A stretch of DNA of 64,000 nt from Actinostola sp. cb2023 (Eukaryota; Cnidaria; Anthozoa; Actiniaria; Actinostolidae): positions 241,001-305,000 of the forward strand of contig JAUJYZ010001050.1 of assembly GCA_033675265.1 (NCBI GenBank), given 5' to 3'. The translations under genes and the position numbers were made by a program. Shown piece after piece: positions 37,190-48,744 of this stretch. The notes under the pieces are model-generated. The model made no database searches. It saw only the letters and a list, made by a program, of their open reading frames with translations, and was not told the origin of the DNA. Within the stretch, counting starts at the first letter, position 1. The number at the start of each line of letters is the position of its first letter.

Positions 37190-37534
37190 GTACAAACGCA
37201 CTAACTTTTGTACAGTTTATCGACTTGATTTAGTTGCTCGATTCTCTAAATATTAGCAAATAATAATATAATAATAATAATAATAAAACTTTATTAACGT
37301 GTCTTTTAGTTAGCTTACATTAACAGTAGGCTAATTGGGGACACCTATCTAGAGAAATTGAAATAAAAGAAAAGAATTGAAAATATATCACCTAACTATA
37401 ATTGCATGATGCCAATACTAATAATATCAAAACCATTTTAAATAAGGTTCATAAACGATCTTTTGTTAATAGTTTGAGAATCGAACAACTACAGCGAGTC
37501 GATAAACTGTACAAAACTGTTAGTGCGTTTGTAC
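37190..37534. mobile_element. TIR element with GTACAAACGCACTAAC termini
   Basis: GTACAAACGCACTAAC then TTTGTACAGTTTATCGACTT on the left are mirrored at the right end (37478-37534). The inside has an AATAAT run. 345 bp. Confidence 0.82.
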
Positions 37535-37593
37535 GGCAATTCACGGACAATGTCCGAACATTTTGGTGACAGTATAACAGGACCGGAAGAACA

Positions 37594-38093
37594 TCAAGTA
37601 TGTTAAGGCCTGGGTTTTGGGCCTTCTTGAGAATTCACGCCTTAGTTACGTGACCTATGACGTCATTACATTGGAAAACAGAAAAATAGCTCGTTGGTGG
37701 CGAGTTCAAATAGGAAATTCTAACAAATACCTTAAATCTATTTCTCCCCCAGTGCTTTATAGATTGTCGTTCGGTGTGGGTGGCTCTTGTTTGTTTTTAA
37801 AGAGAATTTGAATAAATATGAATTTGATTATCTGGTCACGTGACCTGTTTTACCCCTTAAAAAGAAATGAAAGTCACCCATTCCGAACGACAACTATAAA
37901 GCACTTGCAACGAAATAGCAACTGGTCACGTGACCACCCCTAATGCAAATGTTTTGAGTTAAGGCTCTTTATCTACCCAAGTTTTATTGATGGTCCAAAT
38001 TTCAAGTCATTTTGACACGTTTTAGGAATACAACAACAAAAATCAAAGTTTTGTTCCATAATAGCATAGCAGCCAGGCCTTAACATACTTGAG
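37594..38093. mobile_element. MITE with CAAGTATGTTAAGGCCTGG termini and CACGTGAC motifs
   Basis: The left end CAAGTATGTTAAGGCCTGG is mirrored by CCAGGCCTTAACATACTTG. It contains several TCACGTGAC palindromes. A diverged relative with CAAGCATGTTAAGGCCTGG lies near 53240. Confidence 0.82.
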
Positions 38094-38586
38094 TAATTAT
38101 TTGCATTAGTTATTATGCGATTTCCAATTTTAATTGATGCTATGTTTATCAACCTACAATATGGACCAATTAGAAGACTTGTTGTGTTATCCAATTAAAA
38201 TGAATGTTAGTTCAGCCAACACCAGGGTCTCAGTCGGCTCTCGGAAAGCGTCGACCGCCATTTTGAAAATAGCAATCGAGCTTATTATGATTATTTAGAT
38301 TGATTACTCTCATGTTGAATAATTGCTCTTATTATACATTGTACTCAGTATCTGTATTCTCATTGGTCGAGAGCCTACAGATAATTCTAACTATCAGTGC
38401 GCGCCAGCGATATTTCAGCGGTCTGGTGGTTATCTGTAGCAGTTATCTGCAAAAACGAGCCTGCTTAGGTCAGCGGATTGGTTGTTATCTGTAGGTTACT
38501 ACAGTGCTGTCATTTTCATTCATTTGTTGTTCTTGTTGAATTGCTTATATCTTTGTTTTATGAGTCAATCCACATAGACAATGTAT

Positions 38587-38742
38587 AATAAAACAATTGT
38601 TGAATTCGGCTTTGATGATATCCGGAATTATCAATGTCTCGGCAAATGTTATTGGCCTCAGCCTACGGCTTCGGCCAATAACACTTACCTCTACATTGAT
38701 AATTCCGGATATCACCAAAACCTCATCCAATAATTGTTTATT
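38587..38742. mobile_element. 156-bp hairpin MITE
   Basis: AATAAAACAATTGTTGAATT ... GATATCCGGAATTATCAATG is mirrored by CATTGATAATTCCGGATATC ... AATAATTGTTTATT. GGCCTCAGCCTACGGCTTCGG sits at the loop. Confidence 0.85.
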
Positions 38743-38929
38743 CTATCAGTCACAGGATGATATAACTTGGTTTCCATAGACTTTTAAGCAGATTAATTTC
38801 TATTCTGTTTTTCACAATGAGGAATAAGATATTTCAGAGTACAGGAAGTATGCTCGGAAATTAATTAAAACAAAGTTGCTTAGCTAACCAGCTGCAATAA
38901 ATCCAGTTGTCCCACACTAATTAATCAGT

Positions 38930-39140
38930 CCCTATAAATAAGCCAGCACGTACGCTCTTCGAGAAATACGATTCTCCGGGTTTCGCGATCGGACACACGC
39001 GTGCACTGAGCGTTCAGTATATTTGATACTCTATACAGTGTAGTGCTAGGGCCAGTAACATGAGTACTGTGTACATGTGTGTGTCCGATCGCGCAACCCG
39101 AGAATCGCATTTCTCGAAGAGCGTACGTGCTGGCTAATAA
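38930..39140. mobile_element. Inner hairpin element with AGCCAGCACGTACGCTCTTC arms
   Basis: AGCCAGCACGTACGCTCTTC and GATCGGACACAC are mirrored at 39083-39137. The loop of about 70 bp holds CACGCGTGC and TACATGTG motifs. Confidence 0.82.
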
Positions 39141-39154
39141 TAGGGCCGACTGAT

Positions 39155-40760
39155 TTATGGTGTTCCATCCCCGCCAAAATTCGATTGTTCTATTTGACAT
39201 TGTACTTTTTGTATTTTGGGCTACATTTCCCATTCGACATTTGACATGGCGTATTTTGTACACACCCTTCAGCATTGCATATTCGATGTCCAACATTCAA
39301 CATTACGCATTCGATGTGCCGACTTTTACTAATTTGCTTTGCTGCAATTTTGACTTGAACAGTTTAGCATTGGACATTGGACAATCAAGTTTCCATATTC
39401 ATCATCATGACATTTGACATGAAACTTTTTGAATTTAACACGCGAGTTCTGGTACTCATAATGTACCACTGAATATCCGTACGAAAACCGCCAAAATTCA
39501 ACATCATTGATTCGGCATGCATGTTTAGTAGTCGTCATGAACTATCAAGTAACATGGTGGATCACATTTCTTTATATCTCTACACGTGGAGCAACGTCGC
39601 CGGTTGAGAATATATTTATCTCGTGCATGTTAATACGTAGTACGTGACGTGCAATTCACGACATAGTACATTTACTAGAAAGATGCGAAGGTTCACAAAA
39701 TGTTGATCTTGGAGTTGTTGTTGTAAAGCTTGATTACCTTTATCGAGTAGCTGTCAATCCACAGGTAGCCCAAGGTATCTATGAGAGGCTTTCTTGGGAC
39801 CTTAGGCTCTGGTCGATAACTCCGTAAATAATAAAGCCAATGAATTCTAACCTTCCTGTAGTGTTGTTTGTGTCGTTGTTGATCTCTGGTAGCGATTTCA
39901 GGTCATTCCGGCGATTTTTAGCTGAGCTCTCCCCCCACCAATGGCCGATCGGACTGACTCACTCTCGAAAATCGATTTCCCCCCCCCCCCCCCCCCCCCC
40001 TAAACCACGTTCCCTTGCTTCGATACGTACTCTGCAGCACGAAAGACAGATAGATTTCCTCGAAGTTCATAAAAAAGTCCGATAAAACTTCTCCTGCGGA
40101 GGCAGCACAGCGAGATCATCGATTTTAAAAACAGCCATTTTAAAACACTAAAAGCCGTGGCAAGATAATCCTGTGAACCTTCGCATCTTTCTAGTAAATG
40201 TACTATGTCGTGAATTGCACGTACTACGTATTAACATGCACGAGATAAATATATTCTCAACCGGCGACGTTGCTCCGCACGTGTAGATATAAGCGGTGGG
40301 TTAATAATTGTTATGTCACGAAAGATATAAAGAAATGTGATCCACCATGTTACTTGATAGTTCATGACGACTACTAAACATGCATGCCGAATCAATGATG
40401 TTGAATTTTGGCGGTTTTCGTACGGATATTCAGTGGTACATTATGAGTACCAGAACTCGCGTGTTAAATTCAAAAAGTTTCATGTCAAATGTCATGATGA
40501 GAATATGGAAACTTGATTGTCCAATGTCCAATGCTAAACTGTTCAAGTCAAAATTGCAGCAAAGCAAAATAGTAAAAGTCGGCACATCGAATGAGTAATG
40601 TTGAATGTTGGACATCGAAATTGAAAAGTATAATATGCAATGCTGAAGGGTGTGTACAAAATACGCCATGTCAAATGTCGAATGGGAAATGTAGCCCAAA
40701 ATACAAAAAGTACAATGTCAAATAGAACAATCGAATTTTGGCGGGGATGGAACACCATAC
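39155..40760. mobile_element. Inner TIR element with arms of about 560 bp
   Basis: 39160-39700 (TATGGTGTTCCATCCCCGCC to GATGCGAAGGTTCACA) matches 40180-40755 inverted. The right arm has an extra 30 bases near 40295. The middle holds a CACAGGTAGCCCAA motif (39758) and a long C run (39979-40000). Confidence 0.88.
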
Positions 40761-40775
40761 TGATTAGGGTGTAAC

Positions 40776-41798
40776 GGGAGTAACTAACTGTCGTGGGTCG
40801 TAGGTCGTGGGTACCAAGTCGTGGGTCGTGGGTACCGATTATTATTATTTTGATAAACAGCAAAGGACCATGAACGAAATATGCTCCTAGTATACACTTG
40901 ATCTGTAAAAGATCTAGTCAGTCAAAGTATAATCATGCCGTATAATATACAACGAAAATATGATGATAAAAGGCCGATACTGCAGCGTAGAAAACTTGTA
41001 AACGATATTCGATGACATGATACATCCCAAAAGAGTGAAGATGCAACACAAATCGGAAAACATCGGAACTGATTGGAACTCACTTGAGCCACTGTTGTTC
41101 GCGTTGGTTGTTTATCGGCTATGTTTATCGGCTATGTTTTGATGCTTCGCCGTGCTGATGGGGGTATCTTCGTTTTCTATAAAGTATGCAGATCATTTGA
41201 TTACGCTTCTTTATTAAAATAACTGGAAAAAACGAACAGATCAACCAAACAAAGTGCATTCTGTAGTCTTTTCATCTGCATGGACAACCTTTTTGAGAAT
41301 GACTGTATAATAATCGATGGTCGGGATAAAAATATAATGATATAATTTTTACGTTCCTGAGCCATTAGTGTGACGGAGACGTGACTCGTAACGCTACAAT
41401 TTGTAAATATACAATTTTCCGCGAAATTTGTATATTGTATATTAATTATTATTATTATGTAAATGTGAAAACAAAAGTAGTATTTTAATTATATAGCGCA
41501 ATTACTATACGGATAGTCCGATTTCGAATGTCAAGACAGAACGCACTTTGTTTAAGTTGATCTGTTCTTTTCTCAGTTATTAAAAAAAATATTATCCAGT
41601 CATTTAAAGAAGCATAATCAGGTCAGTTTGACTGACTAGATCTTTTACAGATCAAGTGTATACTAGGAGCATATTTCATTCATGGTCCTTTGCTGTTTAT
41701 CAAAATAATAATAATCGGTACCCACGACCCACGACTTGGTACCCACGACCCACGACTTGGTACCCACGACCCACGACCCACGACAGTTAGTTACTCCC
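40776..41798. mobile_element. Inner TIR element with GTCGTGGGT tandem units at the ends
   Basis: GGGAGTAACTAACTGTCGTG at the left is mirrored by CACGACAGTTAGTTACTCCC. GTCGTGGGTACC-type units are repeated next to each end, three on the left and four on the right. Arms continue to GATCTAGTCAGTC and its complement. Confidence 0.88.
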
Positions 41799-42322
41799 GG
41801 GTGGAACAACTGAATTTCTTGCAGCTGGCTTACTAGTAAGGCCTGGTTCAGACGTCGTGCTAATCATGAAAACAATCTGATATAATGTCTATATAATGGC
41901 TTATTTTGAACTGGCCTAAGTAAAGCCGCAACTTTGTTTAATTTCAGCAGACTTCCTATAACTGAAAGCTCTTATATTCCTCATTTTGAAAAACAGGATA
42001 GAAATTAATCTGCTTAAAACACAGGTAGGGGGAGGGCATTCCTTTCATACGGAACTGTACGTGCTAACTGATCCGGACAAAAATTCGAACGCCTAGCTAG
42101 CCGTGCAAATTTGGAACCTGCTTGTAACCACACGCCCCTTGTGGAAATCAGCTTCTTATTATAGTTGACGGGGTATAGGTAAGCGTGTTGAGATAAAATT
42201 TACCTCCATATTTTTCTAAATGTTCTTGAAAGCAGAAGCTTAGTCAATAGTTTGATGAATTGAAGATAACGACAACATATTTTTCTATTTTTATTTTACC
42301 TTACTATACTACTACACTACTG

Positions 42323-43841
42323 AAAAGAAAAAAGAATGCACTGCCAATGGTGATAATGGCACAGAAAACAAAGATGACGGCAATGCAGAAATGTTTCCAC
42401 AGTCAAGACGTTTGCTAAGCCCTAAGAAACATTTTGCATAGATAGTCAAACCCGTTTTAAAAGCAGCCATCCACCCCTGTTACATGTAAGTGACCACCCC
42501 TATTGAGCGACCACCCCTATTAAGTGACCACCCCTGTTAAGTGACCACCCCTGTTAATCGGTCACCCCTATTAAGCGACCACCCCTATTAAGAGACCGAC
42601 CCTATTAAGCAACGACCCCTATTGAATGACCACCCCTATTAAGCAACCACCCCTATTAAGAGACCAACCCTATTAAGCAACCACCCCTATTAAGAGACCA
42701 CCCCTATTAAGCAACCACCCCTATTAAGAGACCAACCCTATTAAGCAACGACCCCTATTGAATGACCACCCCTATTAAGCAACCACCCCTATTAACCACC
42801 CCTATTAATTAAGAGACCACTTCTATTAAGTGACCACCCCTGTTAAGCGACCACCCCTATTAGTGAGCACTCTGTTAGTCTAATAAGTGACCACCTCTAA
42901 TAAGTGACCACCTCTAATAAGTGACCACTTCTATTAACCAACCACCCCTATTAACCAACCACCTCTATTAACCAACCACCTCTATTAACCAACCACCCCT
43001 ATTAACCAACCACCTCTATTAACCAACCACCTCTATTAACCAACCACCTCTATTAACCAACCACCCCTATTAACCAACCACCTCTATTAACCAACCACCT
43101 CTTAACCAACCACCTCTATTAACCAACCACCCCTATTTAAGCGACCACCCCTATTAAGAGACCACTTCTATTAAGTGACCACCCCTGTTAAGCGACCACC
43201 CCTATTAACCAACCACCTCTATTAACCAACCACCTCTATTAACCAACCACCCCTATTAACCAACCACCTCTATTAACCAACCACCTCTATTAACCAACCA
43301 CCCCTATTAACCAACCACCCCTATTAACCAACCACCTCTATTAACCTCTATTAACAACCACCTCTATTAACCAACCACCTCTATTAACCAACCACCCCTA
43401 TTAACCAACCACCTCTATTAACCAACCACCTCTATTAACCAACCACCCCTATTAACCAACCACCTCTATTAACCAACCACCCCTATTTAAGCGACCACCC
43501 CTATTAAGAGACCACTTCTATTAAGTGACCACCCCTGTTAAGCGACCACCCCTATTAAGTGAGCACTCTGTTAGTCTAATAAGTGACCACCTCTAATAAG
43601 TGACCACCTCTAATAAGCGACCACCTCTAATAAGCGACCACCCCTATTAACCAATCACCCCTATTTAAGCGACCACCCATCAACGTCCCCAAACTATTAT
43701 TTACTGTAAAATCCCTCCATGAAGCGCAGACACTTTCCATTTCCCCGAGGGTGTGGCTTAATAGGGGTTAATAGTCCTTTATTCGCTCATATAATGTAAT
43801 ACAAGCAGGGTAAGTACAGCACTGTGTGTGTGCAATGGCTT
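42323..43841 (+). pseudogene. Inverted duplicate of the KIF3A terminal exon and 3' flank
   Basis: 42323-42441 is nearly identical to KIF3A exon 19, down to the same TAG, but has two extra bases (GCAC for GC near 42340) that break the frame. The match continues through the 3' flank and a much expanded minisatellite to GCAATGGCTT at 43841, equal to 426-1006 reversed. Intron sequence upstream of the exon is not copied. No other KIF3A exon lies nearby. Confidence 0.9.
42480..43690. repeat. Expanded 17-bp minisatellite (ACCAACCACCTCTATTA)
   Basis: About 1.2 kb of TTAASYRACCACCYCTA units, in sub-blocks with AAGCGACC, AAGTGACC and AACCAACC variants. The same family in reverse occupies only about 270 bases beside KIF3A (595-860). 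Confidence 0.93.
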
Positions 43842-45122
43842 TCTCCCGGGGGGGGGGGGGGGGGGGGCTCCGGGGGGGGGGGGGGTACTCCCAATAATTA
43901 CATGATATCAGTATGTGCGGCGGTACAGGGTCCAGGTTTTGGGCCATTTTATTCTCTAATCCAGGTTAAATGAACGCATAAAAATCATTAATTCAGGTGA
44001 TAGCCTAAAAAACATTTTTTAATTTTTAATAATTTGTATAATGTGGTATCGGCGTTTAATTTCAGTAAAACTCCGCATGAACAATAATAATGGCGTCAGT
44101 CAGACGTAAAGGTGTTAGAGTATTAGTCTGGCAAAATATCCTGAAGGCTGCATCGTATCATGCTCGAGGATCCAGCGGTTTTTCAATAAAAATTCGTAAA
44201 TCCAGGTTGTTTTATTTGGGAAATTCGTAAACAGTCCAGATTAGTATCAAATTTGATAACGCCAATATTTTCGGCTAAAAGGATTATGACGTCATAATTC
44301 GGGTCTCTCCGTTTTTCTCGCAGTAAAGGTTTCATTTTCTAGATTATTAATATTCCCGAAAGTCTTTCCAAATTCAAAGCTATGACGTGAAAGAGAATTA
44401 TTCAAAGCTTCACTTGGGCTGGTTTCCGGAGCAATGGAGCGAAATCCTGGCAAACGGTGAGTTATTTTCTGTGCCGAGCTGGAGCTTCAAAGCGCTAATT
44501 TGAAGCTAATTTCAGCCCAATTCCTCAGATAAATACTTATCTTTCTGCCTACAAAAATTTGGTTGGGCTTAGATTTTTAGCCAGGAAGATTCAGGAGATA
44601 TTCTTCTTTCATTTGTACTAAGTGCCAACCTGGGCCGCGGACCGTACGAGTGGGCCGCGGAGGTTATGTGTGTACTTACATTGCTTATTTAATCGCGCTC
44701 TGCCCACTGTTTATATACTAGCAACTAGCGTTTGGTATTGACTGGGGGTTGATTCGGTAGCTGTTGATACTGCTGTTCTCTACTACCTTCTATTGGCGAT
44801 ATTTCCTGTCAGAATTATTGATTATGCGAGGTTTATACCGCTTTATTATTTTTTTAAAGTAGATGTAGAACAGTACGTATAGAAGTACGCGGCATAGACT
44901 TTGCCACGTGTAGTTGTAAACATCCAGATATCTTCCCAGGTATCTTGAGTCTTATCGTTGCCTCAGTATGTAATTTAAATTCATCTTCTCCCCAAATGCT
45001 TTCCTAAGATAATTTAATAAATGCTATTATTAAATTTCTCTTTCAGAAAACCAGCATTGTGCAGTCAGAGGTCAAATGAGTATGAGCGCTCTTGGATTTG
45101 ACTGGCGGCGGGTCTATAACGC

Positions 45123-45440
45123 AGGTAGCAGGTAACAGGTAGCAGGTAACAGGTAGCAGGTAACAGGTAACAGGTAACAGGTAACAGGTAACAGGTAACA
45201 GGTAACAGGTAGCAGGTAACAGGTAACAGGTAACAGGTAACAGGTAACAGGTAACAGGTAACAGGTAACAGGTAGCAGGTAGCAGGTAACAGGTAGCAGG
45301 TAGTAGGTAGCAGGTAGCAGGTAGCAGGTAGCAGGTAGCAGGTAGCAGGTAGCAGGTAGCAGGTAGCAGGTAACAGGTAGCAGGTAGCAGGTAGCAGGTA
45401 ACAGGTAACAGGTAGCAGGTAACAGGTAACAAGTAACAGG
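45123..45440 (+). repeat. CAGGTAA/CAGGTAG heptamer array (left)
   Basis: About 45 tandem 7-bp units mixing CAGGTAA and CAGGTAG. Translated frames of TCYLLPV/A are artefacts of the array. It is mirrored at 47600-47945. Confidence 0.95.
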
Positions 45441-46157
45441 AAACAAGGGAGGGGAGGAGTGCGAGGAAGGGGCTATCGGACACTCGATGTCATCACTGTG
45501 ACGTCATCGTCAACGTCACGTTCTGATGACACCATCAACTACAAGAAAAATGTTTCCTTGAACCGATATTGTATCAATTTGGTCAATGGGGTTTGTTGGT
45601 AAAGGGATTGAATGTGATAATGCACATCCATAGCAACGAAGTCTGGCAAATAGGTAAGACCCCCTAACGGGGTTCCACTGTACATCCTGTTGGTATAGTA
45701 ACATAAATCAACACAACAAATTTGGTAATGTCTTCAATTAATTAATTATTATTATTATTATTTTCTGAAAAGAAGAACAGTAAATAGATATAGGTTTTGG
45801 CGGGATTTTGGTCATGTGACCAAATGAAACACGAAATTTGTAGAAAGGAATTTCGGAAAACTACGCTGGGGGTCCGAATCTGCGTTTCTCTACTAAGTTT
45901 GCGGTGAAATCATAAACGTGAACTATTAATTGATGCCAACGAGTTTCTTTCAGTACTGGCTGACTTTTTCAGTCTTTTTCAGTTGGCGAGACTAAGATTA
46001 GAATCAGTACAAAACCGGAAATGGTGTACTTCCATCCCGTTAGTGCCTGCTGCTCTGGACTGTCCAAGTCCGACGTCACACAGGGAAAACTTGTAGTCAG
46101 TGGAGAGGTGATGCGACAACTGAACAACGTGCACAAACGTATGATGTTCATAGAGTT

Positions 46158-46345
46158 TGGTCTCACCCTTGATTGAGCTCAGTGTCAAATGAGAATTAGA
46201 ACAATGTGTTTTGTTTTCATTCACATTGTTACGGAAATTGGCACAAGGCTATGATATTTACAGAGTTTGCATGGTCTCATTGAGCTCAGTTTCAAATGAG
46301 AATTAGAACAATGTTGTTTTTTCATTCACATTGTTATCATACTGT
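46158..46345. repeat. Direct duplication of about 75 bases
   Basis: TTGAGCTCAGTGTCAAATGA ... CATTCACATTGTTA at 46170-46232 is repeated at 46283-46345, with the preceding AGAGTTT/GGTCTCA also shared. Confidence 0.75.
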
Positions 46346-46512
46346 TACTGTTCTTTGTTTTCAAAATCTAGTTAATTATCTTCAATTAATTACCAAATTT
46401 GTTGTATATATTGATTTTTAATATACCAACAGGGTAATTACTATGTACGTAATTACTACATATCTTGTATATATTTTTGACGATATATTATGTGTGTTGG
46501 AATCAAACTTAA

Positions 46513-47103
46513 AGTGCTACTATGATGAAATTTTGCGAGGTTGATGTTTTTGCATTTTTAGTATCCTGGTCAGTAATGTTTATTAACATATCCAACCCGT
46601 TTTTCGTTACGATATAAAAATAACTTCCACGAAATTTACAAACTTTGTACAAATTTCGAGCCAGCCATTATTCAAACTGGTTCCTGGCCGGTGACTAATT
46701 GTACAATAGAAGTGACGTCAGTTTCTCAACATCGTTCATCGCAAATTCGTCGCATGGCTAATTTACACGCATCAACACTGCCATTTTTTGGCGATTCAAG
46801 ACACTGTTTCTTGTTCAAATGTTTTAATCATGATTAAACTAAAAATACAGTGTAGGGAGCCGTGCAGCGACGCGTTCACATTGAGAAACTGACGTCACAG
46901 TCTATTGTTCGCAGGAACACGATTTAGTAATGGCGGACGTATTTTTGCCTGTTTTGAGAGTCCAATATTTCACTCCTTTATTCTTATATCGACTTAAAAA
47001 CAACTAAAACTGCTATCTTGGAGCTTTTAAGCTAAAAAAAAAAGACTATTTTACGAATAAATTATTTATTCAGCAATCATACGAATTTCGTCATAGTAGC
47101 ACT
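46513..47103. mobile_element. MITE with AGTGCTACTATGA termini and TTAA duplication
   Basis: TTAA at 46509-46512 and 47104-47107 flanks AGTGCTACTATGATGAAATT on the left and AATTTCGTCATAGTAGCACT on the right. Subterminal GAGAAACTGACGTCA motifs are also mirrored. 591 bp, non-coding; piggyBac-like target site. Confidence 0.85.
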
Positions 47104-47599
47104 TTAAGATAGTTGGACGTGATCATTAATAAAAAATTACAGGTAAATTTACTAACCTGAAATTGTCAGCCTGCTACCAGAAAAAAACACTCATATAAAA
47201 AACACTCACGAGTCGATCATTTGTATATTATTCAATGATTATGTTCGTTATTATATCATACTGTTTCTATTCTTGCTTTTCAAAAACTAATTAATAATAA
47301 TAATTAATTAATTGAAGACATTACCAAATTTGTTGTGTTGATTTATGTTACTATACCAACAGGATGTACAGTGGAACCCCGTTAGGGGGTCTTACCTATT
47401 TGCCAGACTTCGTTGCTATGGATGTGTATTATCACATTCAATCCCTTTACCAACAAACCCCATTGACCAAATTGATACAATATCGGTTCAAGGAAACATT
47501 TTATTGTAGTTGATGGTGTCATCAGAACGTGACGTTGACGATGACGTCACAGTGATGACATCGAGTGTCCGATAGCCCCTTCCTCCCACCCCTCCCCTC

Positions 47600-47945
47600 C
47601 CTTGTTTCCTGTTACTTGTTACCTGCTACCTGCTACCTGTTACCTGTTACCTGCTACCTGTTACCTGTTACCTGCTACCTGTTACCTGCTACCTGTTACC
47701 TGTTACCTGTTACCTGTTACCTGTTACCTGTTACCTGTTACCTGTTACCTGTTACCTGTTACCTGTTACCTGTTACCTGTTACCCTGCTACCTGTTACCT
47801 GTTACCTGTTACCTGTTACCTGTTACCTGTTACCTGTTACCTGTTACCTGTTACCTGTTACCTGTTACCTGTTACCTGTTACCTGTTACCTGTTACCTGT
47901 TACCTGTTACCTGTTACCTGCTACCTGTTACCTGCTACCTGCGTT
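47600..47945 (-). repeat. CAGGTAA/CAGGTAG heptamer array (right, inverted)
   Basis: About 48 units of TTACCTG/CTACCTG on plus, the mirror of 45123-45440, with one unit carrying an extra C near 47784. More homogeneous in TTACCTG than the left array. Confidence 0.95.
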
Positions 47946-48398
47946 TTAGACCCGCCGATTTGACTGATGTATAGCCCGGGATAATAAGGATAATTTAAAT
48001 TTATCAATATATCTTTCATTTTTAAATACAGTCCCATGTTTTAAAATAACATCATAGTAAACCAAACTATAAACTTGGCCGGTCTGATATCGGAATTCTC
48101 CCCAATTCAAATGAAACATTTGTTGGCCGTCTTCATCCGTCATCACTGCTGCCTGATACTGACTTCTGATTGGCTAATGAATGTTTTGATTTCTCAAATA
48201 TCAAAACAAAAGAGCGTTATCAAATTTGATACTAATCTGGACTGGTAAATCCAGGTTTTCGAGTGACAAATTCCAAAAACAGGGTCCAGGTCTGAACATC
48301 TCGCCGCACATACCTAATCATTTTTTAACCAAGTACCCCCTCCCCGGATTTAAACTCAGAACAACTACATGTAATCTACCGTTTAAGTGATCCTTACA

Positions 48399-48716
<318 letters not shown>

Positions 48717-48744
48717 AACTGGCATTGGTATACAATCTGCAATT

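Larger units (their letters stand above)
38782..42019. mobile_element. Outer TIR element of a nested stack
   Basis: TTTTAAGCAGATTAATTTCT and about 130 further bases at 38782-38920 are mirrored imperfectly by 41816-42019. The element contains three complete inner elements (38930-39140, 39155-40760, 40776-41798). No coding remnant was seen. Confidence 0.7.
43850..48350. mobile_element. 4.5 kb TIR element with CCGGGG..GGGTACT termini
   Basis: The left end is a long G run, GGGTACT, then TATGTGCGGCG and GGGTCCAGG. The right end is the complement (GGTCCAGG ... CGCCGCACATACCTAATCA ... AGTACCCCCTCCCCGG). A second mirrored stretch is CAGTCCAGATTAGTATCAAA (44233-44263 and 48215-48245). Inside are another mirrored pair (45096-45740 and 47300-47970) and a TTAA-flanked MITE. 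No transposase was recognised. Confidence 0.72.

Noticed and set aside
45123..45440. CRISPR-like array
   Set aside because: A 7-bp tandem repeat without spacers in an animal genome; the 92-bp array at 15.4-16.9 kb likewise has no spacers.
45043..47963. Reading frames of repeated TCYLLPV/A
   Set aside because: The 7-bp unit is out of phase with codons, so all frames stay open; both strands' arrays give the same peptide.
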